Source: Crocinitomicaceae bacterium (lineage in GTDB: Bacteria > Bacteroidota > Bacteroidia > Flavobacteriales_D > Crocinitomicaceae). From it: a stretch of DNA of 56,718 nt. How positions within the stretch are numbered: the stretch's first letter is position 1; every line of letters begins with the position of its first letter. The stretch is from assembly GCA_029252405.1 (NCBI GenBank), contig JAQXBM010000067.1:1-56718 (forward strand). Reading direction: 5' to 3'. The translations under genes were made by a program, and so were the position numbers. Positions 7,761 through 16,610 of the stretch are shown here, in pieces. The notes beneath the pieces are model-generated. The model ran no database searches. It worked only from the letters and a program-made list of their open reading frames with translations, and was not told the DNA's origin.

Positions 7761-8610
7761 GAACCTTATCGCAAGTACTATCAAGGAGTTTATATCCGAA
7801 CGTTCTTTCATGCACGGAGCGGCGTTGGCTTATTACGCGGTATTTGCGTTGGTACCAATTCTATATTTGAGTGTTGCCGTATTCGGAAGGGTTGTTGGGC
7901 ACAATACCATGGTCGATATCATTACCAATTTTCTAACGGAACAAATTGGGCTTGGTGATGTAACAGGAATTCTAGATTTTTTGAATCAGGTTGACTTGGG
8001 CGGCGGTAACATATTTATGGAGATTATCGGGATGATAGCATTGATGTTTTCATCGACGGCTTTGATCAATTCTCTGCGCCGCAGCATGAATGATTTCTAC
8101 GATTTGGATAAACTCACTGGTTCACGAAAGAAACTGATCGTAAGAGGTGCATTGTTCCGATTGGTATCCATGTTGTTCATTACTGGAACCACGGTCTTGT
8201 TGGTGATATTTTACTTCGCAGAGACGATTTTTCTATCCGTAGGAAACGACTTACTTGAGAATTACAGTTTCCTTAATACGGTATTTACGTATCTCGCGCA
8301 ACACGGAATCCCACTTTTGGCCAATGGAATAATTTTCACATTCGTATTCAAATATTTGCACGATGGTAAAGTCGTCTGGAGGAGGGCAATACAAGGTGCT
8401 ATCGTGACCAGCATCCTCTTGTATTTAGGGCAATTGGTGATTCAATATTACCTTAAGAATTATTTCTTTGCAGCAAATGGAGGAGTTATCGGAACTGTAT
8501 TAATCATCCTAGTTTGGGTGTATTATTCCTCGCAAATCATCTTTTTAGGCGCGAAATATGTCGCAGTGAAATCCAGATTGAATGGTGAGCCTATCACTTT
8601 AAGAGATTAA
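7744..8610 (+). CDS. YihY/BrkB-family inner-membrane protein
   Basis: The 288-residue protein has about six membrane helices and the family hallmark near the N-terminus, HGAALAYYAVFALVPILYLS (about 23-42), then LMFSSTALINSLRRSMNDFY and the C-terminal GGVIGTVLIILVWVYYSSQI with FLGAKYVAV. BrkB/YihY proteins were once called ribonuclease BN by mistake; their transport substrate is not established. It overlaps the ABC ATPase gene by 17 nt, implying co-transcription and translational coupling. Length is typical for the family. Confidence 0.87.
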   Translation: MSISRKNLIASTIKEFISERSFMHGAALAYYAVFALVPILYLSVAVFGRVVGHNTMVDIITNFLTEQIGLGDVTGILDFLNQVDLGGGNIFMEIIGMIALMFSSTALINSLRRSMNDFYDLDKLTGSRKKLIVRGALFRLVSMLFITGTTVLLVIFYFAETIFLSVGNDLLENYSFLNTVFTYLAQHGIPLLANGIIFTFVFKYLHDGKVVWRRAIQGAIVTSILLYLGQLVIQYYLKNYFFAANGGVIGTVLIILVWVYYSSQIIFLGAKYVAVKSRLNGEPITLRD

Positions 8611-8625
8611 TAAATCGTCAATTAA

Positions 8626-8656
8626 TTGTTTATATTTTAAGAAATGATTACATTTC
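8626..8656 (+). promoter_or_regulatory. Candidate promoter and operator of the S24-type regulator
   Basis: TTG at 8626-8628, a 20-nt spacer and TACATTTC (8649-8656, one mismatch to TAnnTTTG) form a plausible promoter. The -7 region coincides with a perfect inverted repeat, GAAATG-ATTA-CATTTC (8641-8656). A palindrome covering the -7 box directly upstream of an HTH regulator is the usual layout of an autoregulatory operator; binding is not shown. Confidence 0.45.
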
Positions 8657-8683
8657 CAACGAATTATTGATTAAAATATCGAC

Positions 8684-9484
8684 ATGGCAATTGGAATTAA
8701 TCTTAAACTCTTAAGAAAACGCTTGGGTAAATCTCAGGAAGAAGTGGCAAATGACCTAAGTTTAACGCGAAGTTCATACTCTGGATATGAGAACAATGTG
8801 GCTCAACCGAATCTGGATAGTCTGATTCTTTTTAGTGATTATTACAGAGTTTCAATCGATGATTTAGTGCGAAAAGATTTTCAAGAGCTAAAGGAATCGG
8901 AATGGGAAAAGATCGACAAGGGACTTTCTGCCGATGTTAAAGGACAGAAATTACGTGTTCTTACTGCAATGGTAGATGAAAACAACGAAGATATCATTGA
9001 AATGATCCCAATGAAAGCGAGTGCTGGTTATACTGCTGGTTACGCGGACCCCGATTATATCAAAGTGCTTCCAACCTTTCACCTTCCTTTCTTATCTAAG
9101 GACAGAAAATACCGTTCGTTCCCAATAAAGGGTGATTCTATGCCGCCTGTTGTTGAAGGTTCATTCGTGGTGGCTGAGTTTATTCAAAATTGGATGTCGA
9201 TTCGAAGTGGAACGCCCTGTATTGTTGTTACTAAGGATGAAGGGATTGTGTTCAAAGTGGTCCACAATTTATTGAGTTCAGAACAATCATTTCAGCTCTG
9301 TTCGACAAATACTTTCTATGAACCTTACATGGTGCACGCGAATGACGTTTTGGAAATTTGGAAGTTTGTGAATTACATTTCACCAGAATTACCTGAGGTT
9401 CGATTGGATGACAAAGAACTTTCGAAAACCCTTCAAGGATTGCAACAGGAAGTTCACGCATTGAAAGCGATTGTCAAAAATTAA
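8684..9484 (+). CDS. XRE-family regulator with LexA/CI-like S24 peptidase domain
   Basis: The 266-residue protein has an N-terminal helix-turn-helix (about 5-62, LGKSQEEVANDLSLTRSSYS) and a C-terminal S24 domain. The S24 domain keeps the catalytic pair: Ser152 in KGDSMPPVVEGSFVVAE and Lys191 in VFKVVH, 39 residues apart as in LexA. An Ala114-Gly115 bond in KASAGYTAGY lies about 38 residues before the serine, where LexA and CI are self-cleaved. It could therefore be a RecA-responsive repressor, though many Bacteroidota S24 regulators have no proven cleavage. It overlaps recQ tail to tail by 4 nt. A palindrome overlaps its own promoter. Confidence 0.87.
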   Translation: MAIGINLKLLRKRLGKSQEEVANDLSLTRSSYSGYENNVAQPNLDSLILFSDYYRVSIDDLVRKDFQELKESEWEKIDKGLSADVKGQKLRVLTAMVDENNEDIIEMIPMKASAGYTAGYADPDYIKVLPTFHLPFLSKDRKYRSFPIKGDSMPPVVEGSFVVAEFIQNWMSIRSGTPCIVVTKDEGIVFKVVHNLLSSEQSFQLCSTNTFYEPYMVHANDVLEIWKFVNYISPELPEVRLDDKELSKTLQGLQQEVHALKAIVKN

Positions 9485-11355
9485 TTCCGGTATTCTCCTT
9501 CTTCAAAGTGAATCATTTCCTCCAGCATTAACTGGCGGATAGCACGTTCGATCATGTCTCGTTTTATCGAGAGTCGATTGACCAATGTGTCCAGAGTTGC
9601 AGGAAGCAGGGTAGGGATTAGTTCAATTAATTCTTCATACGAATGATTGCTATTCGCTTCTTCACGACAGCGATCACAGTTTCCGCATTTGTCGACCTCA
9701 CTTCCAAAATATTTGGAAATTAGTTGTGTTCTGCAACCTGAAGATTGGATGTAATCAACCATTGATGCTAGTTTGGAGTTTTCCAAATCTCTGCGCTGTT
9801 CGTAAATCGAGAAATCGAGTTTCAAGTAATTATCGGGAAGTCGCTCATGAAGCAAACTGATTTTAGGCAATGATGTTCTAAAATTGATATCGATTACGCC
9901 ATATTGTTCTAAATGCTCCAGTTGCCTCGTTAACTCAGTAGTGTTAATTGACAAACGTTTCGCCATTTCAGATTCATGAATGGATACGAAATGATCGAAT
10001 ATTCCAGAATGTGATCTGGATAACAACGTGATAAGCTTTGCGACCGAATCGTGCCCGACTTGAAACTTGTAAAGGGCCGAGCTTCCAATCGAATACTTTA
10101 ATCGTGTAGGTTGAAAATTACTTTCAGAAAAGAATAGATCCCCGTTCGTTTGGAGGATTTTCAGTGCATGATAAACTTCGGTTATTGAAAAACTGAACGA
10201 TTTTGTGAATGCGCGCAAGTCAAATGGGTAGGTTTCATTCTCTCCCGAGCCAATGGCAATTTTTAAGAAATTGCACACACTTGAGTATATCTGTTTAATC
10301 CGTTCTTTTGACGGGTACTTCGCATCCAATTGCTGTTGCATGGTTGTTAAATCCTTTTCTTCCCAAAAGGCAATCGCTTCGGCGTAAGCACCATCACGTC
10401 CGGCTCTTCCAGCCTCTTGATAGTAGGCTTCCAAAGTATTCGGAATTTCAAAATGAAGCACAAATCGCACATTTGATTTATCGATTCCCATTCCGAAAGC
10501 ATTGGTGGCGACCATAATTTTGATTTTGTCTTTCATCCAATTGGTGAGCATGTAAGCTCGATCTTCTGCGCTCAATCCACCATGGTAAAATCCAGCGTTA
10601 ATGTTCTTAGCACGAAGCTGGCGAACAACTTCTTTTACACTTTTTCTCGTCTGACAGTATACAATTCCCGTTTCCTGACCACGATTTTGGCAATAATCAA
10701 TGATCGATCCAAGCTTATTTTGACTTGCTCGGACGTGATAACTCAAATTATCCCGATTGAGTGGAGCACTGTATTCTTTGGGTGATTTCAATGCTAAATA
10801 TTCCGCAATATCCTCTTTCGTTTTTGCCGTTGCAGATGCCGTAAAGGCGGCTACAGGGACTTCAGGGTGAAGTTCTCGAATAGTCGAGATCTCTCTATAT
10901 GCTGGTCGAAAATCATGTCCCCACTCTGAAATACAGTGGGCTTCATCAACCACAATCAAACTGACGGGCATTTCTTTGAATCGTTCAAGGAACAGCTCAG
11001 ATTTTAATCTTTCAGGACTTGTGTACAAAAATTTCACTCCTCCAAAACGACAATTGTCCAACGCAATATCGATTTCGCGATAACTCAATGTGCTCGTAAT
11101 TAATTGAGCTTTAATTCCTTTTGCCGTTAATTGATCAACTTGATCTTGCATCAGTGCTATCAGTGGAGAAACAACCAAGGTGATTCCGTCCAAAGCCATC
11201 GCTGGCACTTGAAAACAAACCGATTTACCACCACCGGTGGGGAGAATTGCCAGCGTATCGTGACCATAGATTATTCCATCCACAATTTCTTCTTGCAACG
11301 GGCGAAAGGACTCGTGTCCCCAATGCTTCAGCAGTATTTCTCGACTTCTCTCCAA
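9481..11355 (-). CDS. recQ: ATP-dependent DNA helicase RecQ
   Basis: RecQ is a 3'-5' helicase acting in recombinational repair. Visible are WGHESFRPLQEEIV (Q motif region), Walker A ILPTGGGKSVCFQ (about 37-49), VVDEAHCISEWGHDFRP (DEAH box), QEAGRAGRDGAYAEA (motif VI), and the zinc-binding RQC segment with CRTQLI, CGNCDRC. The C-terminal HRDC domain appears missing or very short at 624 residues, which is frequent in this phylum. The start is a TTG (11353-11355): a TGA stop is immediately upstream in frame, no in-frame ATG occurs before the conserved core, and a TAATTTTG promoter box sits 18 nt upstream. Confidence 0.95.
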   Translation of the reverse strand: MERSREILLKHWGHESFRPLQEEIVDGIIYGHDTLAILPTGGGKSVCFQVPAMALDGITLVVSPLIALMQDQVDQLTAKGIKAQLITSTLSYREIDIALDNCRFGGVKFLYTSPERLKSELFLERFKEMPVSLIVVDEAHCISEWGHDFRPAYREISTIRELHPEVPVAAFTASATAKTKEDIAEYLALKSPKEYSAPLNRDNLSYHVRASQNKLGSIIDYCQNRGQETGIVYCQTRKSVKEVVRQLRAKNINAGFYHGGLSAEDRAYMLTNWMKDKIKIMVATNAFGMGIDKSNVRFVLHFEIPNTLEAYYQEAGRAGRDGAYAEAIAFWEEKDLTTMQQQLDAKYPSKERIKQIYSSVCNFLKIAIGSGENETYPFDLRAFTKSFSFSITEVYHALKILQTNGDLFFSESNFQPTRLKYSIGSSALYKFQVGHDSVAKLITLLSRSHSGIFDHFVSIHESEMAKRLSINTTELTRQLEHLEQYGVIDINFRTSLPKISLLHERLPDNYLKLDFSIYEQRRDLENSKLASMVDYIQSSGCRTQLISKYFGSEVDKCGNCDRCREEANSNHSYEELIELIPTLLPATLDTLVNRLSIKRDMIERAIRQLMLEEMIHFEEGEYRN

Positions 11356-11373
11356 TCAATTCTTCTATCAACT

Positions 11374-11442
11374 CAAAATTACTGATTTATTCTGCGCAAT
11401 ATGAGGTCGACTTTGATTATTGCTAGATTCTACGTACTTTTG
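11374..11442. promoter_or_regulatory. Divergent promoter pair for recQ (minus) and ilvE (plus)
   Basis: Minus strand: TAATTTTG at 11381-11374 precedes recQ. Plus strand: TTTG at 11412-11415, a 19-nt spacer and TACTTTTG at 11435-11442 precede ilvE, a near-perfect consensus promoter. Because the plus promoter lies inside an upstream extension of the ilvE frame (ATG at 11401), it shows that the longer start is not used. Confidence 0.75.
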
Positions 11443-11460
11443 CGGCACAGAAATGCTCCT

Positions 11461-12531
11461 ATGTTACACGACGAACTTACCATAAAAACAACACCAATCG
11501 AAGCAACGCGTATTAATGCGGTTGATTGGGATAATCTTCCTTTCGGAAAAGTGTTTTCAGATCACATGTTAGTGATGGATTACAAAGATGGGGAGTGGCA
11601 GCAGCCAGAGATTTTGCCGTTTGGAGCATTGGACTTGCATCCTGCGACTTCAGCAATTCATTACGGGCAGTCGATCTTTGAAGGCATGAAAGCTACCAAA
11701 GATGACGACGGAAATGTGTTGATCTTTCGACCAGATTTGAATGCAAAACGTTTTCACGAATCATGTGAGAGAATGTGCATGCCGACTTTAGATGAATCAA
11801 CCTTTGTTGAGTTAATCAAGAAGACCGTGGACATGGATCGTGCATGGGTTCCGTCGAAAGATGGGTACGCATTGTACATTCGTCCGTTCATGTTCGCAAC
11901 GGATGATTTTATCGGAATCAAACCTTCAGATACATACAAGTTCATCATTTTCACATGCCCTGTAGGAGCTTACTACTCGCAACCTGTGAATGTGAAGATT
12001 GAAGAATACTATACTCGAGCTGTTGAAGGTGGAGTTGGACGAGCGAAGACTGCAGGGAATTACGCAGCATCTCTTTACCCAGCGAAACTAGCAAAGGAAC
12101 AAGGTTTCGATCAATTAATCTGGACGGACGCGAAAGAGCACAAATACATCGAAGAATCGGGAACAATGAATATTGTTTTTGAAATTGATGGAAAAATTGT
12201 CACTCCTGCAGAAGATACAGATACAATCCTTCGTGGTGTTACGAAGAGATCTGTTGTCGATGTCGCTAAAAGCTGGGGACTTCCTGTTGAAGAAAGACAA
12301 GTATCGGTTGAAGAAATCGTTAAAGCGCTTCGTGAAGGAAGAGTGACAGATGCTTTTGGAGCGGGAACAGCAGCAACTATTGCACAGATTGCGAAAATCG
12401 GTTACCGCGATGAGTTGTTTGAACTTCCTGATCCAAAAACGAGAGAAACTTCAAATAAGATCAGTTCTTACCTCAAGGATTTGAAAGCTGGGAAGGCGGC
12501 CGATGAATTCGGTTGGTTGCTAAAATTCTAG
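11461..12531 (+). CDS. ilvE: Branched-chain amino acid aminotransferase
   Basis: IlvE interconverts leucine, isoleucine and valine with their 2-oxo acids using PLP and glutamate. The start MLHDELTIKTTPIEATRI at 11461 is preferred over an in-frame ATG 60 nt upstream because a consensus promoter lies between them. Fold-type IV signatures are clear: LHPATSAIHYGQSIFEGMKA (about 60-79), the PLP lysine in GRAKTAGNYAASL (about 198-210) and EESGTMNIVFEI, then the phosphate-binding GAGTAATIAQI. Its 356 residues fit the eukaryote-like branch of the family common in Bacteroidota. Its TAG stop overlaps the stop of the convergent kelch-like gene. Confidence 0.95.
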   Translation: MLHDELTIKTTPIEATRINAVDWDNLPFGKVFSDHMLVMDYKDGEWQQPEILPFGALDLHPATSAIHYGQSIFEGMKATKDDDGNVLIFRPDLNAKRFHESCERMCMPTLDESTFVELIKKTVDMDRAWVPSKDGYALYIRPFMFATDDFIGIKPSDTYKFIIFTCPVGAYYSQPVNVKIEEYYTRAVEGGVGRAKTAGNYAASLYPAKLAKEQGFDQLIWTDAKEHKYIEESGTMNIVFEIDGKIVTPAEDTDTILRGVTKRSVVDVAKSWGLPVEERQVSVEEIVKALREGRVTDAFGAGTAATIAQIAKIGYRDELFELPDPKTRETSNKISSYLKDLKAGKAADEFGWLLKF

Positions 12532-13727
12532 TAAATCACAAACTTCTTAATAGAGGATCTCGATTCATTTTGAATTGAAATCAAATACGTTCCTGGCTTG
12601 AAATAATCAAGTGGAATCGCATTATTGTTCCCAATTTCACCGGACTGAATCTTTGTTCCATCTATGGAAGAGATCTGATATTGAAGATTCCCAACGGAAC
12701 TTGCGAAGTGGATTTTCAGAAAATCTTTGGCGGGATTGGGATATATCGAGAAGTCATCGAATTCTTCATCAGGAGTGTTCAGAAACAAGTCATACTTCCA
12801 TGTCTCCGTCAACCGAACATCGTTTAAGTTGATTCCAGCACTGTAGTAAATTGCTGTATTCGATGAAAAGCAAAATGCTCCTCGTCGCTGATCTGAAGGC
12901 AAGTTTTCTGAAAGTGTCCAGCTATCGGAAGCGACAGAATACCTCCACATATCATTGTATGAATTACCAATTGAATCTCGGCCTGCGACAATCACAAGTT
13001 GATCTTCAAGAATGCACATCCCAGAATACGTTCTTCCAACGCCTGGGAAATTGTTGAGTAACACCCATGTATCAGTGGAAGGCGAGTATTCGTAAAGTGC
13101 ATTTTGATAATTTCCGTTGTTGTTTACTCCAAGCGTCAAATACCCCTTGCCTTGATAAGAAATTGCTGATGCGCGCCAAAGTGATTCAGGAAGAGAATTC
13201 TTTTGAGTCCAAGAATCTCCTGACATCGAGTACGCCCAAACTTCTGAAATCGCTCCGCTAGTTTGAGTTTGTCCGCCTAAGATGTAGGCTGTGTCTCCAA
13301 TTACAAAACACGAGGCTCCACTTCTTCCATCAGAAGGCAAGGAGGAAACTTCTATCCATGAATCTGAGATAGGATCATATTTCCATATATCATTCAGGTA
13401 ACCCGCTCCATTCAATCCACCGAAAAGGTATCCGTGCGTGTCAGAAGCAAACCCATTCGAGTATTGACGGGCCTCGGCCGAAGGTAATCCTGAAATAGGT
13501 GACCAAGAATCTGTGTTGAGATCGATGGCGTAGAAATCATTTGTTGGTGTCCAAGTTGAGTTCAGTCCAGTTCCGCAATAGGTAGTAGAACCAATTGAAA
13601 ATGAAGTGCCATCGTCGCGTGCGGTAGAAGGGAAGTCGTCTATTTGAGTCCACCCTTGCGCGTGTATCCGAGTGCCATTGAGGAGCGTAATCCCGAAAAA
13701 TAGTACTGCGATAAGAACCGTTTTCAT
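12528..13727 (-). CDS. Secreted kelch-repeat protein with T9SS type A sorting domain
   Basis: From MKTVLIAVLFFGITLLNGTR the protein has a Sec signal peptide (cleavage likely after IHAQ) and about 399 residues. The body is built of repeated kelch-type units with the pattern Y..D...D.W, for example YAIDLNTDSWSPISGLPSAE, DIWKYDPISDSWIEVSSLPS and ALYEYSPSTDTWVLLNNFPG, giving roughly six blades of a beta propeller. The last 80 residues are a T9SS type A domain, with FSIYPNPAKDFLKIHF and a final GTYLISIQ..KKFVIY strand pair. It is therefore probably released or attached at the cell surface. Ligand unknown. The start 75 nt inside the longest frame is chosen for the signal peptide. Confidence 0.85.
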   Translation of the reverse strand: MKTVLIAVLFFGITLLNGTRIHAQGWTQIDDFPSTARDDGTSFSIGSTTYCGTGLNSTWTPTNDFYAIDLNTDSWSPISGLPSAEARQYSNGFASDTHGYLFGGLNGAGYLNDIWKYDPISDSWIEVSSLPSDGRSGASCFVIGDTAYILGGQTQTSGAISEVWAYSMSGDSWTQKNSLPESLWRASAISYQGKGYLTLGVNNNGNYQNALYEYSPSTDTWVLLNNFPGVGRTYSGMCILEDQLVIVAGRDSIGNSYNDMWRYSVASDSWTLSENLPSDQRRGAFCFSSNTAIYYSAGINLNDVRLTETWKYDLFLNTPDEEFDDFSIYPNPAKDFLKIHFASSVGNLQYQISSIDGTKIQSGEIGNNNAIPLDYFKPGTYLISIQNESRSSIKKFVIY

Positions 13728-13858
13728 AAGTTCGATTTGAAGTATAAACTGCTGATTTATTAGTTTATTGCTTGAACATAACGGTATCATTGAGTTATCC
13801 ATTTTTGGATGTGGAAAAGCTTTTCAGTTTCCTTGCCTCGTTCTTGATCGAATATACC

Positions 13859-13866
13859 TATATTTG
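13859..13866 (+). promoter_or_regulatory. -7 promoter box upstream of the response regulator
   Basis: TATATTTG fits TAnnTTTG, 22 nt before the ATG at 13889. No TTG occurs at exactly 19 nt; the nearest is at 13833-13835. Confidence 0.5.
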
Positions 13867-13888
13867 CTATCTAAAATGATTCTAAATA

Positions 13889-14572
13889 ATGAAAATTGTC
13901 CTCGCTGATAGCAATGAACTGGTCCGATTAGGGATTCGCTCTGCGTTGAAGAATGACCTTAAGGTCGAGTTGGTGGGGGAAGCAACTTCAAGTGAATCAT
14001 TATTGGATCTCGTAAAAAGTTTCGAAACAGATGTCGTTGTTGTCGATTATACATCAAAAGGTTTTTCAATTGATGTAATCGTTAAATTGAGATCACTTCG
14101 CAAGCACATCCACATTTTGGCTATTACACCTGAGCAATCGGCGCAAACAGTTGTTGATGCGCTGCGATCTGGAGTAATGAGTTATGTGAAGAAGGATTGT
14201 TCAATCACTGAAATCGTAGATGCCGTGCGCGAGACGGGCAAGGGAAACAAGTTTTTCTGTGGACAAATCCTCGAGACAATCCAGGTGGCGAATTTGGATG
14301 TCGATGATATTGATCTTGATGCCTTTTCATGTGAGCCAGTCGTTTTATCGGAGCGTGAATCGGAAATAATTGTTCTCATTGCGGAGGGAAATACGAATGC
14401 TCAAATTGCAGACATGTTATTTTTGAGCAATCACACCGTTGGAACTCACCGAAAAAATATAATGTCAAAATTGGGCGTTCGAAACACAGCAGGAATTGTT
14501 ATGTATGCAGTGAAAACCAATTTGATCTCACCGAATAAGTTTCTCTTTGCTGGAGAAACGAGCGTTTCGTAG
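13889..14572 (+). CDS. NarL/LuxR-type response regulator
   Basis: The 227-residue protein joins a receiver domain to a LuxR-type helix-turn-helix. Receiver residues are acidic Asp7 (ADSNE), phospho-acceptor Asp53 in VVVVDYTS, Thr80 in LAIT and the conserved lysine in YVKKD (about 102). The DNA-binding domain begins at LSERESEIIVLIAEGNTNAQ (about 153) and contains the recognition helix region SNHTVGTHRKNIMSKLGVRN. It should activate or repress transcription once phosphorylated. No histidine kinase is in the window, so it is an orphan; the downstream sigma-factor unit 100 nt away may or may not be its target. Confidence 0.92.
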   Translation: MKIVLADSNELVRLGIRSALKNDLKVELVGEATSSESLLDLVKSFETDVVVVDYTSKGFSIDVIVKLRSLRKHIHILAITPEQSAQTVVDALRSGVMSYVKKDCSITEIVDAVRETGKGNKFFCGQILETIQVANLDVDDIDLDAFSCEPVVLSERESEIIVLIAEGNTNAQIADMLFLSNHTVGTHRKNIMSKLGVRNTAGIVMYAVKTNLISPNKFLFAGETSVS

Positions 14573-14671
14573 TGAGCACATCTCTCTAGTTTTCAGTCTT
14601 CAAAAAAAATAGTGTATTTTCAATGAACCTTTCTATTTGTTAGGTGTATAAGAATACAAATCCGTGAAATT

Positions 14672-16018
14672 ATGCGCGTATTAATTTATACAATGTTTAT
14701 TCTATCATCTGGAACTCTCCTTGCTCAGCAGGGTAATGAGACGCTAAATAGTACAAATAAGGCTCCAGTAACGAATAATAATACCAATGTTGTTTCTCCA
14801 AACATGGAATTGGAAACTATAGAGGAAGAATCGATTCAAGCTGATTCTACCCTTGTGGTTCCTGCATCTATTTCGACCAAGTCTCTTGAGCGAAAGGAAA
14901 TTCAAAGAAAACCGGCAAGAGGGAAAAAATACAAATCTTCGACACGAATTCAAGAATCACCTGCCATCCAATCTGAACCAGTGATGGACGAAAAAGTGAT
15001 GGAGGATGCTGAAATGATCAATACTCAAGATGGTTCCTACGGAAATTCACAATCCGTAAAGGCTGTCGAAATGAAAACCGTTTCAACCAATTTTTCATCG
15101 ACATACTCAACTTCAGATACACAGCGAACAAGTCGTTCACCGTCAATCCAACAACAAGTTCAAATGAACCAAGCCGTTGATTATTTTGAAGTCAATGCAC
15201 CTGGGTCTTTCGAATCACATTACTTCAAGTACGTTGCAGGAAACTACAATACTGAACTTATTTCAGACTTAAAAGCTGCCGAGAATATTCGACCGAATAA
15301 TGCAGATGTCCATGTTCAATTGGCAGGTTACTATATGATCGAGGAAGACGTGGACTCTGCATTGATTTATACCGAAAAATTGCGTGAGTCGAATCGCCTA
15401 GCAGATAACGTTGTTTCGTATTCGGAAGATATTCTGAGATCAGTTCCTGAATCTGGAACCTTGATTACACATGGATTTGATGATGGTTACGGAAGTTACT
15501 ACGCTCAGAATAGTGTGGGTGTTCGACAAGATGTTACACTCGTTTCATTGGACTTCCTTCAAAGTGATACGTACAAAGAAGAATTGAAGGAGAAAGGATT
15601 CGAATTACCGGAATCGGATGTTGTTGATGTTGATTATCTCGCTGAATTCTGTTCGATGAATGTCGAAAAGAATCTGAGTATTTCCTTGACAATGCCAAAG
15701 GAGTATTTTCAAGCCATTCAAGACAAGTTATATGTAGTTGGATTGGTGTTTGAGTATCATCCAGAAAGCTTCGATAATTTCTCGCGAAATGACTTTTTAT
15801 GGAATAATTCTATGGAAAAGGACGTGATTGCGAATCCTATTGATGAGAAAGGAAGGCAATTATCAGCGAACTACTTGCCGATGTTGTTGCATCTCAGGAA
15901 AGTCTATCAAGTGACTGGAGAAGAAAAGAAATTAAAGGAAGTCGACGAAGTCAGTGACCAAGTTGGCGTCCAATGTCGGAAATATGAACAAGTTCAAAAG
16001 GTGAAATCGAGCTATTAA
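14672..16018 (+). CDS. Secreted protein with TPR-like and DUF2723/GT117-like C-terminal region
   Basis: A 448-residue exported protein. A signal peptide (MRVLIYTMFILSSGTLLAQ) is followed by about 140 residues of low-complexity Ser/Thr/Asn/Lys sequence. Then comes a TPR-like stretch (about 180-255, including NADVHVQLAGYYMIEEDVDS). Residues about 258-365 read PESGTLITHGFDDGYGSYYA, GVRQDVTLVSLDFLQSD and LTMPKEYFQAIQD. This order closely resembles, from memory, the soluble periplasmic C-terminal part of DUF2723 (glycosyltransferase family 117) membrane proteins, here without any membrane domain. Its stop codon abuts the ATG of the ECF sigma factor, so the two are coupled. Function unknown; it may sense or modulate envelope glycan processes. 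Confidence 0.75.
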   Translation: MRVLIYTMFILSSGTLLAQQGNETLNSTNKAPVTNNNTNVVSPNMELETIEEESIQADSTLVVPASISTKSLERKEIQRKPARGKKYKSSTRIQESPAIQSEPVMDEKVMEDAEMINTQDGSYGNSQSVKAVEMKTVSTNFSSTYSTSDTQRTSRSPSIQQQVQMNQAVDYFEVNAPGSFESHYFKYVAGNYNTELISDLKAAENIRPNNADVHVQLAGYYMIEEDVDSALIYTEKLRESNRLADNVVSYSEDILRSVPESGTLITHGFDDGYGSYYAQNSVGVRQDVTLVSLDFLQSDTYKEELKEKGFELPESDVVDVDYLAEFCSMNVEKNLSISLTMPKEYFQAIQDKLYVVGLVFEYHPESFDNFSRNDFLWNNSMEKDVIANPIDEKGRQLSANYLPMLLHLRKVYQVTGEEKKLKEVDEVSDQVGVQCRKYEQVQKVKSSY

Positions 16019-16609
16019 ATGCGGTTGATTCGACCACAATATAAAACGCTGTCTGATGAAGATTTGATGATTGCTGTTGGTAAAGGCGACCAACGCGCAT
16101 TCGATGAAATCTATAATCGGTACTCAGGTCCATTATTGGGCTACTTCATTCGTATGCTCTGGAAAGACCGCGAAAAAGCGGAAGATTTTGTACACGATAT
16201 CTTCGCGAAGATTGTTCGAAAGCCTGAATTGTTCGATCCGAAAAGAAAGTTTAAAACATGGGTTTATTCCGTTGCGAATAACATGTGTAAGAACGAATAC
16301 AAGAAACAAGAAGTTCGAAAAAATACGTCGAATGGATTGGATGAACACTATGCAATCGGCGATACAAACACCGATGTTTTTGGAGAAGTGCAAGACCGCT
16401 TTTTCAGAGAAGAGTTTGAACAAAGCTTAGACGCCTTGGACACGAAACACAGTGAGGCGTTCAAATTAAGACACATTGAAGGATTCTCGATTAAGGAAAT
16501 CGCGGAAGTCCTCGAAATTAGTGATGGTACCGTTAAGTCACGTTTGTTTTACGCAACGAAGTACCTCGCGGAGAGTTTAAAAGAATTTAACCCTGTAATG
16601 AATAGATGA
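16019..16609 (+). CDS. ECF-type RNA polymerase sigma factor
   Basis: The 196-residue protein has region 2 (DQRAFDEIYNRYSGPLLGYF, then EDFVHDIFAKIV and FKTWVYSVANNMCKNEYKK, about 25-100) and region 4 (EAFKLRHIEGFSIKEIAEVL, then SDGTVKSRLFYA, about 143-180), the two-domain form of extracytoplasmic-function sigma factors. Its ATG directly follows the stop of the secreted protein gene, and its stop is one base before the next start, making a tight three-gene unit. The partner anti-sigma is presumably the one-helix protein downstream, although that lacks a recognisable zinc anti-sigma motif. Promoter targets are unknown. Confidence 0.94.
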   Translation: MRLIRPQYKTLSDEDLMIAVGKGDQRAFDEIYNRYSGPLLGYFIRMLWKDREKAEDFVHDIFAKIVRKPELFDPKRKFKTWVYSVANNMCKNEYKKQEVRKNTSNGLDEHYAIGDTNTDVFGEVQDRFFREEFEQSLDALDTKHSEAFKLRHIEGFSIKEIAEVLEISDGTVKSRLFYATKYLAESLKEFNPVMNR

Positions 16610-16610
16610 T

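Noticed and set aside
11401-11460. Longer start for ilvE at the ATG 11401
   Set aside because: A near-consensus promoter lies between this ATG and the one at 11461, and the added residues are not family-like.
16071-16430. 119-residue open frame on the plus strand inside the ECF sigma gene
   Set aside because: It lies fully within the sigma factor in another frame, and has no family-like features; the sigma frame has clear region 2 and 4 motifs.
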